A stretch of 64,000 nt of DNA from Variovorax sp. ZS18.2.2 (GCF_024701975.1 NZ_JANLNM010000002.1:434001-498000), one strand, 5' to 3'; numbered from the stretch's first letter, positions 25,754 through 34,009 are shown. Notes: generated by a model not told the origin, from the letters alone. Made by a program: numbers and translations.

Positions 25754-27484
25754 TCAGCCCAATTGCAGCGCGGAGCCCGCGACCTTGACCACGCCGATGC
25801 TTTTCACGTCGGTGCTGACGATGCTCTCGAACTTCATCTCGGTGTTCGCCTTCACCGAGAAGGCCTTGGCGCTTTCGATGGCGATGCCGTCGCGCGACAT
25901 CACGATCTTGTTGCCGTTGCTGTCGCTGATCGTGATGCCGCCGCTCTGGTCGTCCAGCACCAGCGTGTTGCCTGCGGGCGTGGCGAGCGTGAGCGATTTC
26001 TTCTCGTCGTCGAAGGCGAGCGTGATGCCGCTGCGGCTCGTGTAACCCTTGACGTGGTTGTCGTTGCCCGGCGCGAGCGGCGCAGCCTTGGCGCTGCTGT
26101 GGAGCATGCCCAGCACCACGGGGTGGCGCGGGTCGTCGTCCAGGAAACCGACGAGCACTTCGTCGCCGATCTCGGGGCGGAAGAAGAGACCCCGGTTGCT
26201 GCCCGCATCGGCCGCCGCCACACGGGCCCAGACGCCGTCGTCGCCACCGTTCACCAGCGGCATCCGCACCCGCACGCGGAACTCGCCCTGCGGGTCTTCG
26301 TTGTCGGTGACCACGCCAAGCTGCAGGCCGGCAGCAGGCGCCAGCAGGTCGGCCGTGCGCTGGCGCTGCAGGCGCTCCCGCAGCGCAGGGTCGGGCTCGG
26401 CGCTGCCGAACTGCAGGTGCGTCTTCCAGCCCTTCTGCGTGTCGAACACTTGCCGCACGCCGGTCACGAGCACATCGCCGCTGAAGCGGTCGCCCACGCC
26501 GCCGAGCTTGACGGTGTCGCCGGGCTGGATGGTCGCGATGCCAACGCACATCGCGCGGCCGCTTGCAAGATCGACCGCCGCGCGCTGCCGTACCGCGCTC
26601 GCGAGCGCCACGCCTTCGGGGGCGTCGAGGGTGGTGTGGGGCAGCAGCACGGTGTCCGATCCCGCATCGGTGGCCAATGCGTCGGCCTGGAAGTTGCCGG
26701 TGGATTTGAAGGCGGGTGCTTCGCCTTCCTGCTCCTCGACCGCCTGGTCGGCCGCGTTCCAGCTCACGGTCTTGACGGCCTGCGCCTGAATGCGCGCGTC
26801 GATGCCGCCATCGAACTCGAGCAGCGTCGCACCGAACTGCAGCTGAACCGCCGCAGCGCCGATCTTCGGTTCGCTCACCGCGAGCTTGTCGCCGCGCGTG
26901 AAGACCATGCGCCCGTTGGCCGAAGCCCGGGTGACGATGAAATCCCAGTCGGTGCAGTCGTGCTGAACGAGTTGCTTGTGCGTGACCGTGGTGGCATCGA
27001 CCTCCACATCGACACCGGCCGTGCCCAGCAGCGACTCGATGACATCGCCATCGGTCTGGTCGAAGAAGTTCGCGCTGCGGCGCACCTGCGCGAGCTTCAT
27101 CGCCGCGTGGCGGCAGTCGATGACCAGCATCGACGACGAGGCTTCGCGGATGCGCAGCCGCTGGCCGACGATCACGCCCTTGAACACCAGCGTTGGATCG
27201 GCCCCGCTGCCGGCCAGGATCTCGATCGTGCCGCCCGGCTTCACCAGGTCGAGCTTGCCGAGCGGAAAGTCGCCGGAACCTGCCGCGCCATCGACATATG
27301 CGAGCTGCGCCGAAGCGATGCGGTTGGCCGTGGCCACCACGCTCACCGAATGCAGCGCGTGCTCGCGTGGCACCGGTTGGCCGTTCACCTTGACGGTGAA
27401 CTCGCGATGCTCGGCCTTGATGGGCAGCGTGCGCTCCGCGGGCTTGGCGGGCGCGGGAGGAGGGGCGGCGACGGCGTTGGGCAT
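25754..27484 (-). CDS. VgrG/gpV-type spike protein (Afp8-like)
   Basis: 576 residues. After a Pro/Ala-rich tail comes the hub half (VKVNGQPV, VEIDATTVTHK-like strands; residues about 25-350). The OB-fold follows, with GVVTDNEDPQGEFRVRVRMP and RPEIGDEVLVGFLDDDPRHP (about 375-440). The C-terminal needle has repeating strands such as GGITISDSNGNKIVMS and VKANTEMKFESI. This is the trimeric spike that is capped by the PAAR-like protein. No extra C-terminal effector domain is fused, so cargo is likely carried elsewhere, for example inside the tube. Confidence 0.93.
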   Translation of the reverse strand: MPNAVAAPPPAPAKPAERTLPIKAEHREFTVKVNGQPVPREHALHSVSVVATANRIASAQLAYVDGAAGSGDFPLGKLDLVKPGGTIEILAGSGADPTLVFKGVIVGQRLRIREASSSMLVIDCRHAAMKLAQVRRSANFFDQTDGDVIESLLGTAGVDVEVDATTVTHKQLVQHDCTDWDFIVTRASANGRMVFTRGDKLAVSEPKIGAAAVQLQFGATLLEFDGGIDARIQAQAVKTVSWNAADQAVEEQEGEAPAFKSTGNFQADALATDAGSDTVLLPHTTLDAPEGVALASAVRQRAAVDLASGRAMCVGIATIQPGDTVKLGGVGDRFSGDVLVTGVRQVFDTQKGWKTHLQFGSAEPDPALRERLQRQRTADLLAPAAGLQLGVVTDNEDPQGEFRVRVRMPLVNGGDDGVWARVAAADAGSNRGLFFRPEIGDEVLVGFLDDDPRHPVVLGMLHSSAKAAPLAPGNDNHVKGYTSRSGITLAFDDEKKSLTLATPAGNTLVLDDQSGGITISDSNGNKIVMSRDGIAIESAKAFSVKANTEMKFESIVSTDVKSIGVVKVAGSALQLG

Positions 27485-27503
27485 GGTGGTGTTCGTCCTC
27501 CGC

Positions 27504-28172
27504 CTACTTGCGCAGCGGCGGAAAGCGCACGCGCGTGCCGGCCGGAAGATGCCGCACGCCGTCGAGGTTGTTGGCGCGCGCCACCTTCAGGTAGAGCGCG
27601 GGGTCGCCGTAGATCTGCGCGCACAGGGCCGCCAGCGTGTCGCCGGCGCGCAGCACGCGCACATGGGTAAGGTCGGGCGACGAATCCTGCGAGAGCGCGA
27701 CGCGCGTCTGGTCTTCCACCGCATCGACAAAGGTGGCGGCGATGGTTGCGCGCAGCGGCGTGCCGTCGGCCTTGAAGAGCTTGTACGCAATCGATGCGCT
27801 CTTGAGCACACAGCGCTTCACCTGGATCGTGCCCCACGCCACCAGCAGGTAGTTGGGCCGGTGGATGTCGCCGTTGTAGCCGGTGACGGTCTGGAACTTC
27901 TCGACCTGCTGCTGCACATCGATCTTCACGCCGTTGGCGCCGGTGCCGTCCAGAAAGAAGTTCAGGGACATGTCGCCCGGCTTGACCTTCTTGAAGTCCA
28001 TGCGGCTGCCGGTGGTGCCCGAGCCTTGCGCGGCGTCGTACTCCATCTCGTAGGCGAGCGTGATCTCGTTCGGGTTCACGTACGACTCGAAGGTGTCGAT
28101 CTGGCTGCCGGTGGCGCAGTCCGGCGTGGTGAACGCCTGGACCAGCAGTTTCTCGAGATGTCCGGAGGGCAT
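27504..28172 (-). CDS. LysM-domain tube/baseplate adaptor (Afp7-like)
   Basis: 222 residues from the ATG at 28172, picked for the GGAG upstream; an ATG 24 bases further up is also in frame. The N-terminal part (residues about 1-160) resembles tube-initiator proteins of eCIS with YEMEYDAAQGSGTTGSR and KFQTVTGYNGDIHRPNYL. The C-terminus is a LysM module, VLRAGDTLAALCAQIYGDP ... LPAGTRVRFPP. In Afp7-type proteins LysM is thought to position the spike-tube junction. A 206-base gap with an 88-bp palindrome separates it from the upstream gene. Confidence 0.9.
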   Translation of the reverse strand: MPSGHLEKLLVQAFTTPDCATGSQIDTFESYVNPNEITLAYEMEYDAAQGSGTTGSRMDFKKVKPGDMSLNFFLDGTGANGVKIDVQQQVEKFQTVTGYNGDIHRPNYLLVAWGTIQVKRCVLKSASIAYKLFKADGTPLRATIAATFVDAVEDQTRVALSQDSSPDLTHVRVLRAGDTLAALCAQIYGDPALYLKVARANNLDGVRHLPAGTRVRFPPLRK

Positions 28173-28238
28173 GTCAGTGGCTCCATCTCGGGGCATGTGC
28201 GTGGTGCTGGCCGATCAACGACTGCTCTGGATAACGAG

Positions 28239-28326
28239 CACGCCGATGGGGTGCCTTGCGCAGCGAAATCAAGGAGGAGGCCGCAGGCCGGGGGACATTC
28301 GCGGAGCAAGGTACCCCGTCGGCGTG
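28239..28326. repeat. 88-bp palindromic element inside the eCIS operon
   Basis: The first 29 bases (28239-28267) are an inverted repeat of the last 29 (28298-28326) with 5 differences. The ends are CACGCCGA and TCGGCGTG. The interior is GC-rich with a further small inverted repeat (ggccgcaggcc, 28279-28289). It lies between the DUF5908 gene and the LysM gene and is not coding on either strand. It separates the abundant sheath/tube genes from the low-copy baseplate genes. Confidence 0.75.
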
Positions 28327-28378
28327 ATCGCGCCCTGAATGCTCCCTGCTGCGATGAACAAGAAATCGGGGCGTCATT

Positions 28379-28540
28379 TCAAGGCTCCTCCCGATCGCGA
28401 AGAATCTCGAGCACCCGCTCGACACACTCCGCCACCAACGCCTGCCGGTCGTCCGCCGGCGCAGGCGGTGTCGCGGTCCCGCCGCCGGCCGCATTGCCGA
28501 CCTCGACCGTGATCACCACTTCATCGACGACGATGGGCAT
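28379..28540 (-). CDS. DUF5908-like small eCIS protein
   Basis: 53 residues. It starts MPIVVDEVVITVEV, the characteristic opening of DUF5908 proteins found in contractile-injection gene clusters. An Ala/Pro/Gly linker follows, then a helix ending in CVERVLEILRDREEP. The ribosome site AGAGGAG lies just upstream. The position between the second tube gene and the LysM gene is the usual one for this family. Its role is unknown; a small baseplate or tube-associated factor, or an assembly chaperone, is possible. Confidence 0.85.
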   Translation of the reverse strand: MPIVVDEVVITVEVGNAAGGGTATPPAPADDRQALVAECVERVLEILRDREEP

Positions 28541-28554
28541 GGCGTGCTCCTCTT

Positions 28555-28995
28555 TCAGCTCTTGTCGAGCCGGAAATACTTGTAGGTCAGCGTCAGCGTC
28601 TCGACGACGAAGGTGTTGGCCGATGCATTGAGATCGGCAATCGACCATTTCGTCGGAAAGGCGCCCACCACATGCCACGTCATGAGCGGCTCGTGCTCCG
28701 GGTTCAGGAGCGTCACATCCACGTCGTGCGGCGTGATGTCCAGCTCCTCGATGCACTGGCGCGCCCAGTTCCACACCTCGCTGTCTTTCAGCAGACCGCG
28801 CTTGAGCACCAGGTCGCCGTACTTCGCCACGCCGGGGTAGCGCTGCACGTAGCGGTTCTCGCCACCTTCGGGCATGTCCTCGGTGGCGATCTCGAGTGCG
28901 AGACCGCCGACCTCGATGAACCGAAGGTCGTCCGCAGCGGGCGTGATGCCAAGCACTTCCACCTTGAAGTGGAAGCCGAGAGGAGGCGTGAACAT
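28555..28995 (-). CDS. eCIS tube protein (gp19/Afp5-like)
   Basis: 146 residues. It has the T4 gp19-like pattern: PPLGFHFKVEVLGI at the start, the loop GGENRYVQRYPGVAKYGDLVLKRG, then DVDVTLLNPEHEPLMTWHVV and a closing strand ETLTLTYKYFRL. This is one of two tube paralogues; by order it corresponds to the copy next to the baseplate (Afp5), which starts tube growth. It follows the other tube gene by 22 bases. Confidence 0.93.
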   Translation of the reverse strand: MFTPPLGFHFKVEVLGITPAADDLRFIEVGGLALEIATEDMPEGGENRYVQRYPGVAKYGDLVLKRGLLKDSEVWNWARQCIEELDITPHDVDVTLLNPEHEPLMTWHVVGAFPTKWSIADLNASANTFVVETLTLTYKYFRLDKS

Positions 28996-29017
28996 GACGG
29001 GGACGTGCGTGCGTGCG

Positions 29018-29452
29018 TCAGTCGTTCTGCAGCTCGAGCCCTTCGTGCGCGATCTCGATCGACTCGATCGCGACCTCGTTGCCCGCGGCTTTCAGGCCCG
29101 GCCCTTCCACCTTCACCGGGAAGGCGTTGTGGATCTTCCAGGTCATCACCGGCGCATGCTCTTCATTGAGCAGCGAGATCACCACGTCGCGCCGCTCCAC
29201 CTGGTTGAGCTTGACGGTCGAGAGCCACTTGAAGAAGTCGTTGTCGGCCTTGATGATCCCGCGCTTGAGCGTCACGTTGCTGAACTTGCGAAGGCCCGGC
29301 ATCTTGATCGACGAGTACTCGGGGAACGAGCCGTCGCGGTATTCGATGGCCTGGTTCTCCTGCGTGAGCCCGCTCACTTCGGAGAAGCCCAGGCGGGTGC
29401 CACCCCACTGGACGGTGAAGTGGAAGACGGGAAGAGGGTATTGCTGCGGCAT
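29018..29452 (-). CDS. eCIS inner-tube protein (gp19/Afp1-like)
   Basis: 144 residues with the full gp19-like pattern: PVFHFTVQWGGTRLGFSEVSGL, FPEYSSIKMPGLRKFSNVTLKRG and VVISLLNEEHAPVMTWKIHNAFP. It should be the main subunit of the stacked-ring tube in which cargo sits. It lies 38 bases after the sheath gene, promoter-proximal, consistent with a high-copy structural protein. It clearly shares ancestry with the next gene but differs at many positions. Confidence 0.95.
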   Translation of the reverse strand: MPQQYPLPVFHFTVQWGGTRLGFSEVSGLTQENQAIEYRDGSFPEYSSIKMPGLRKFSNVTLKRGIIKADNDFFKWLSTVKLNQVERRDVVISLLNEEHAPVMTWKIHNAFPVKVEGPGLKAAGNEVAIESIEIAHEGLELQND

Positions 29453-29490
29453 GGCGTCGGCTCCTTGAGGGTTCGTTCAATCGATCGCGA

Positions 29491-30858
29491 TCAACTGGTC
29501 TGCAGCTTGTGCGAGAACTTGAGGACGATGAATTCGGCGGGCCGCACCGCGGCCATGCCGATCTCGACGTTCATGCGGCCTTCCAGGATGTCCTGCGCGT
29601 TCATCGTGGTGCCCAGGCTGCAGCGCACAAAAAAAGCGTCCTTGATGGTGGCGCCCGCGAGCGCGCCCTCGCGCCATTTCTGCGTCAGGTAGTTCTCGAT
29701 CATTCCGCGCACCTTGACCCAGGTGTTGGCGTCGTTGGTTTCGAACACGGCCCAGTAGGTGCTCTTCTTGACCGACTCCTCGACCATGTTGAAGAAGCGC
29801 CGCACCGGCACGTAGCGCCATTCGTTGTCGTTGCCGGCCAGCGTGCGCGCACCCCACACCAGCGTGCCCTTGCCGGCGAATGCGCGGATCGCGTTGATCG
29901 ACTTGCCGGTGGTGGCGTCGACGTTGAGCTCGTCCTGGCGCGCGTTGTCCAGGCGCACGGTCGGCTCCACCACATCGGCCAGGCCGACGTTGGCGGGGGC
30001 CTTCCAGACACCGCGGGCCGTGTCCGTGGCGGCATACACGCCGGCCACTGCGCCACTGGGCGGCAGCACGATGTAGTGGTCGAGCAGCGCGGCCTTGGCG
30101 GCGTTGAAGGCGGCGGTGGCGGTGGTCTGCAGGGTGTCGAGCGTCGCCGCGGCACCGCCGCCGATCGTGACGTTGACGTTGGTGCCCAGCCCCATCACCG
30201 CATGGTTGAAGCTGGAGCGCAGGAACGGGTAGTACAGCGCGCCGTACTTCAGGTTGTTGTTGCCGATGCGCGCGCGGTTGGCGGTCAGCGCCGCGTTGTC
30301 CTGCGGCGCGTCGCCCCCGAACAGGTCGAGGATCGCGAAGCGGTCCTTCAGCGTGCCGCACTGGATCAGCATGTTCTGCGACATCGTGTCGTAGCCCGTG
30401 CCGCCGAGTTGAATGGCCTCGGGGCACACGAGCAGCGTGGGCTCGTCCTCCAGCGCGACGGCATCCAGGCCGTCGGTGAAGTCCGCAAGCTCGATGGCAT
30501 CGGCATAGCCGCCCACCGACACGATGTAGCACTTGCCGCCACCGTTGTCGAAGAACATCTTGACCGCGTAGTACATGAGGTACGTGAGGTCGGGCGGGGT
30601 CACCGTGGCGATGAAGCCGGGACCATCGGCCACCAGTGCCACGCCGATGTCGGGCGTGTCGGGTCCGCCGAAGTACTGCTCGTACTCGGCGAAGTTGTAG
30701 ATCTTGGTCGGCCGGTTGGCCAGGTCGCCAGCGCTCACCTTGCGGGCTTGCCCGGTGTAGCCGATGAAGGCCGGGATCGCGGTCTCGACCTCGGCCACCG
30801 AAGGTGGAAAGACCGAGATTTCTTCGATGTAGACGTCGGGCGTGCGGTAGGTCGGCAT
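29491..30858 (-). CDS. contractile tail sheath protein (Afp2/3/4-like; sole copy)
   Basis: 455 residues from the ATG at 30858, with AAAGGAG upstream. The N-terminus has the universal sheath opening YRTPDVYIEEISVFPPSVAEV followed by AIPAFIGYTG. The C-terminus carries the handshake domain: VPVRRFFNMVEESVKKSTYW, FETNDANTWVKVRGMIENYL and a final FIVLKFSHKL strand. Afp and PVC carry three sheath paralogues; here I find only one. The gene is the most upstream of the abundant structural genes. Confidence 0.95.
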   Translation of the reverse strand: MPTYRTPDVYIEEISVFPPSVAEVETAIPAFIGYTGQARKVSAGDLANRPTKIYNFAEYEQYFGGPDTPDIGVALVADGPGFIATVTPPDLTYLMYYAVKMFFDNGGGKCYIVSVGGYADAIELADFTDGLDAVALEDEPTLLVCPEAIQLGGTGYDTMSQNMLIQCGTLKDRFAILDLFGGDAPQDNAALTANRARIGNNNLKYGALYYPFLRSSFNHAVMGLGTNVNVTIGGGAAATLDTLQTTATAAFNAAKAALLDHYIVLPPSGAVAGVYAATDTARGVWKAPANVGLADVVEPTVRLDNARQDELNVDATTGKSINAIRAFAGKGTLVWGARTLAGNDNEWRYVPVRRFFNMVEESVKKSTYWAVFETNDANTWVKVRGMIENYLTQKWREGALAGATIKDAFFVRCSLGTTMNAQDILEGRMNVEIGMAAVRPAEFIVLKFSHKLQTS

Positions 30859-30896
30859 GGCGAAGGCTCCTTTGCTGTGTGTGCTGCGGAAGTGGT

Positions 30897-31904
30897 TCAG
30901 GATTGCGAGAGATGAACGACGAATTGCGCGTCGGGGCGGTCGGCGCCGGGCTGGGGCAGGTTGCCGATCAGCAGGTCGCCGTTGCGGTGCAGTTCCAGCC
31001 CCGACGGCCCGCGCACGCGGCGTGCGACGCTGGCCTGGGCCTCGAACAGGGCAATGCGCGCGCTGCCCGAGGGGTCGAGCAAACCGGGCGCCAGGTGACC
31101 GGCACCAAAGGCGGCGGGCAATACGCGGTTGAACTGGATCGCGGGGCGCGACTCGGCGGCGAAGCCGTTGTCGAGCACCTGGACCTGGTTGAACTCGGCC
31201 TCGCCGAAGCGGTTGGCCACGACGTAGTAGCGCAGCGTGTCGCTGCGCGCGGCGAAGGAGAGCGTGAAGGCGTGGCCGTCGGCGATGTGGCCGGCATCCA
31301 CCGTCAGTTCCAGCAGTCCCCAAGCGCCGATGAGTTCGGGCTCGACCTGCAGGCGCCAGCTCTGGGGCGGCGTGTTGCCGTCGTCTTCCTCGATGCGCCA
31401 GGTGCCGCGGGTGAACAGGCCCAACGGAGTCCAGGCTTCGTCGCCGATGTTGAGCACGACCTGCGCGCACTGGGTGTCGGAGGCATCGAAGAGCCGCACG
31501 GTCAGCGGGCGTTGCAACGAGCGCGGTTCGATGCGCAACTGCTCGCCGCTCATTCGCACTGCCGCGGGACCGGTGAGTGCGTCGGCATCGGGAGAATTGC
31601 GCCAGAGTGCGGTGTCACCGGATGGCAGGCCCTGGGGCACGGTGATGAGTTCGAACGACGGCTCGCGCGGTTGCAGGCCGAAGAGAAAACTGCGGCCCGC
31701 GAGCGGCGAGAGCGGCAGCGCGTTTTCGTTGGCTTCGTAGAGGATGTGCAGGTGGCCTTCGCGTTGTCTTGCGATGGCATGTGCGCCTGCGAGTGCGCGC
31801 TGCGTGGACGGCGGCACGAGGAATTCGATGGCATCGCATGCGCCGCCGAAGAAGGCGTGCTGCACCTCGACGGTCCAGAGAGGGTGGAAGTCGATGCGGG
31901 CCAT
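30897..31904 (-). CDS. eCIS-associated hypothetical protein
   Basis: 335 residues from the ATG at 31904; a longer frame runs up to 32042 but overlaps the upstream gene. It begins MARIDFHPLWTVEVQHAFF, then LHILYEANENALPL and FLFGLQPREPSFELITV. Proteins of similar layout occur near sheath genes in other eCIS clusters, but I cannot name a domain. It is strand-rich with no signal peptide, transmembrane segment or catalytic motif. It sits between the Pvc16-like and sheath genes, so an early structural or sheath-capping accessory role is possible. Confidence 0.75.
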   Translation of the reverse strand: MARIDFHPLWTVEVQHAFFGGACDAIEFLVPPSTQRALAGAHAIARQREGHLHILYEANENALPLSPLAGRSFLFGLQPREPSFELITVPQGLPSGDTALWRNSPDADALTGPAAVRMSGEQLRIEPRSLQRPLTVRLFDASDTQCAQVVLNIGDEAWTPLGLFTRGTWRIEEDDGNTPPQSWRLQVEPELIGAWGLLELTVDAGHIADGHAFTLSFAARSDTLRYYVVANRFGEAEFNQVQVLDNGFAAESRPAIQFNRVLPAAFGAGHLAPGLLDPSGSARIALFEAQASVARRVRGPSGLELHRNGDLLIGNLPQPGADRPDAQFVVHLSQS

Positions 31905-31909
31905 GGACT

Positions 31910-32527
31910 TCAGCGTCCGTGCAAGGTCGTTTGAATCGACGTCACGGGCATGCCCGTGCCGATCGGCTCCATGTCCTGCAGCGCCACCAGCCGGAGGCGA
32001 TACACGACCGACGGCAAATGCTTCGCACCGAGGCAGGTCCACATCTGGTTCAACTGCTCGGGTCCATAGCTCAGCAGATCGAGCGCAACACGCTCCAGCC
32101 CCACCGGCAATGCAGGACTGTCCGCCGGCGTGAACAGCGGCCTTGCCTGGAAGAAACCCATGATGTGCGAGAGCGTGCGCAGCGCCTGTGCGTACTGCTG
32201 GAAGCGCCCCGAGAACAGCAGCACGAGGTTGAGCTTGAGCGGAGGCGGCAACATCACTTCGCGGCCGGCGACGATGGCACGCTCGGGCATTTGCTCCCGC
32301 AGCACGCGCTCTTCGTCGATCTGGAACAGCGTGAGGCGCGTGGTGTCGACCACGCCGACCCAGTTGCCGCGGTCGTCGACCAGCGGGCCGATGTCCACGG
32401 CACCGAGTTCGCTGCCGGTGCGCTTGCGCAGGTGGGCATTGACCTCGTCGGCGATGAAATCAAGCGCTGTGTCGATCACCTTGCACCCTTCGAAAAGCAT
32501 CCCCTCGGTATCGGGGAGCGCAACCAT
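31910..32527 (-). CDS. Pvc16/Afp16-like DUF4255 protein (tail terminator/cap)
   Basis: 205 residues from the ATG at 32527. A TTG at 32560 and an ATG at 32500 are also in frame; none has an ideal ribosome site, so the start is uncertain. The first helix VIDTALDFIADEVNAHLRKR is typical of the Pvc16 N-terminal (DUF4255) family. Later segments LNLVLLFSGRFQQYAQALRTLSHIMGFFQ minus its ends and VALDLLSYGPEQLNQMW also fit. In Afp the homologue caps the tube and sets its length. It is the first gene of the leftward eCIS operon, so its upstream region carries the operon promoter. Confidence 0.87.
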   Translation of the reverse strand: MVALPDTEGMLFEGCKVIDTALDFIADEVNAHLRKRTGSELGAVDIGPLVDDRGNWVGVVDTTRLTLFQIDEERVLREQMPERAIVAGREVMLPPPLKLNLVLLFSGRFQQYAQALRTLSHIMGFFQARPLFTPADSPALPVGLERVALDLLSYGPEQLNQMWTCLGAKHLPSVVYRLRLVALQDMEPIGTGMPVTSIQTTLHGR

Positions 32528-32559
32528 ATTCCCGGGGTTGGGTGCGCGCAATCGAGCCA

Positions 32560-32603
32560 ACGGCCGTAGACCTCAGGAGGTACGACGAACCTCCATCGGC
32601 CGT
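32560..32603. promoter_or_regulatory. nested inverted repeats in the eCIS divergent control region
   Basis: Two nested inverted repeats: ACGGCCG (32560-32566) with CGGCCGT (32597-32603), and inside them GGAGGT (32576-32581) with ACCTCC (32589-32594). They lie in the 174-base region between the leftward Pvc16-like gene and the rightward PAAR-like gene. They could be a protein site controlling both directions or an RNA hairpin. GC-rich DNA makes short inverted repeats common, so confidence is modest. Confidence 0.4.
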
Positions 32604-32701
32604 GTAGCCGAGCGCGAATCGGCCGGTTGGCGCTTGAACTCCACGGGGGTGTCGCTAAGCTGGAACCGGTGCAAATCGTCCGAGGACGAAGGAGCGTGCG
32701 A

Positions 32702-33088
32702 ATGCCCAAGCAGGTGTGCAGCGGTGCCCAGGTCTCGTGCTCGATGGGGCTTGCGCCTTCGGCGTTCAACGCGACGCCGAAGACGGCCGCGATGCCCGCG
32801 GGGCCGCCGGGCAACGTGCAGGACAGCGTGCCCTTTCTGAACATCACGCCTTTCGGCATGTGCCGCAGTCCCGCCAATCCATCGGTGGCATCGGCCACGG
32901 CGGCTGCGGCTGGTGTGTTGACGCCGATGCCCTGCGTGCCGGTGACGCCCGCGCCGTGGATGCCCGGGGCCGCGATGGTGCAGTTCGGTGGAATGCCTGC
33001 ATTGCACGATGGCTGCACGCTGCAGTGCGTGTGGGGCGGCGTGATCAGCGTCGTGACGCCGGGGCAGGTGGTGGTGGACGTCAGCTGA
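32702..33088 (+). CDS. PAAR-like (DUF4280) spike-tip protein (Afp10-like)
   Basis: 128 residues from the ATG at 32702, preceded by GAAGGAG; the frame is open further up, but that part lies in the control region. The family pattern is clear: MPKQVCSGAQVSCSMGLAPS at the start, a central TAAMPAGPPGNVQDSVPFLN, and Cys/Gly/Pro-rich turns ending in GCTLQCVWGGVISVVTPGQ. Proteins of this type sharpen the spike trimer and bind a metal at the tip through Cys/His residues. It is the only eCIS gene transcribed rightward. Confidence 0.88.
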   Translation: MPKQVCSGAQVSCSMGLAPSAFNATPKTAAMPAGPPGNVQDSVPFLNITPFGMCRSPANPSVASATAAAAGVLTPMPCVPVTPAPWMPGAAMVQFGGMPALHDGCTLQCVWGGVISVVTPGQVVVDVS

Positions 33089-33187
33089 AGCGTCTCGCGC
33101 CGCGCAAGGGAAAACGCCGGGGAGTGCGGTGGGGGTGCGCGGCTAAAGTGGCTGCGTTTTTGCCACTCGCTGCTTCATCCATTGCCC

Positions 33188-34009
33188 ATGACTCTTCCGT
33201 TTCACAACGTCGTCCTCACCGGAGCCTGTGGTGGCCTGGGCCAGGCACTGGCGCACGAGCTGATCGAGGGTGGCGCGCAAGTGGCGCTGGTCGGGCTCGA
33301 TGTGGCGAGGCTCGATGCACTCACCGCGCTGGCTCCTGGGCGATGCGCGGTCTACACGCCCGACGTATCGAACAGCGCTGCGATGCAATCCATGGCCATC
33401 GACTGGATGGCCAGGGCCGGCGTGCCCGACCTCGTGATCGCCAATGCGGGCGTGGCGGGCGGCTTCGACACGGCCGAGGCCGATGACCTCGCGGTGCTGC
33501 GCCGCATGCTGGAGATCAACCTGCTCGGCGCGGCCACCACCTTCCAGCCTTTCGTGAAGCCGATGCGTGCGCAGCAACGTGGCGCATTGGTCGGCGTGGC
33601 CAGCATCGCGGGCTGGCGCGGCATGCCGGGCAATGGCGCTTACTGCGCGAGCAAGGCGGGGCTGATCCGCTATCTCGAAAGCCTGCGTGCCGAGTTGCGC
33701 GAGACGGGTCTCACCGTGCACACGATCAGCCCGGGCTACATCCGCACGGCGCTCACTGCGGGAAATCGTTTCGCGATGCCGGGCCTGCTCGAAGCTGATG
33801 CGGCCGCGCACCAACTGCTTGCCGGCGTGAGTGCAGGGCGCGAACAGATCGTGCTGCCGCGGCGCATCGGCTGGCTCTCGAAGCTGCTGAACCTCTTGCC
33901 CGAGAAACTGCACGACCAAGTGCTGCGCGGACAACCGCGCAAGCCGCGCGTGGGCGAAACCGGTGCCACCGCCATTCCCGGTCTTTCCGACAAACATCCA
34001 CCCACCTGA
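33188..34009 (+). CDS. SDR-family short-chain dehydrogenase
   Basis: 273 residues from the ATG at 33188. A classical SDR: nucleotide motif TGACGGLG (Gly-rich, about residues 12-19), NAG motif in IANAGVAGG, catalytic Ser in GVASIAG and YCASK (Tyr-x-x-x-Lys). The end (GRVLR-like region and the basic C-terminus) is family-variable. Its stop codon overlaps the ATG of the flavin monooxygenase gene (TGATG), so they are co-translated. Likely oxidises or reduces an alcohol/ketone in the pathway served by this operon; substrate unknown. Confidence 0.9.
   Translation: MTLPFHNVVLTGACGGLGQALAHELIEGGAQVALVGLDVARLDALTALAPGRCAVYTPDVSNSAAMQSMAIDWMARAGVPDLVIANAGVAGGFDTAEADDLAVLRRMLEINLLGAATTFQPFVKPMRAQQRGALVGVASIAGWRGMPGNGAYCASKAGLIRYLESLRAELRETGLTVHTISPGYIRTALTAGNRFAMPGLLEADAAAHQLLAGVSAGREQIVLPRRIGWLSKLLNLLPEKLHDQVLRGQPRKPRVGETGATAIPGLSDKHPPT

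Noticed and set aside
10611-33088. Prophage or T6SS interpretation of the contractile cluster
   Set aside because: No capsid, portal, terminase, integrase, TssJLM or ClpV; presence of AAA ATPase, Pvc16-like, DUF5908, CIS_TMP and DUF4157 genes fits eCIS.
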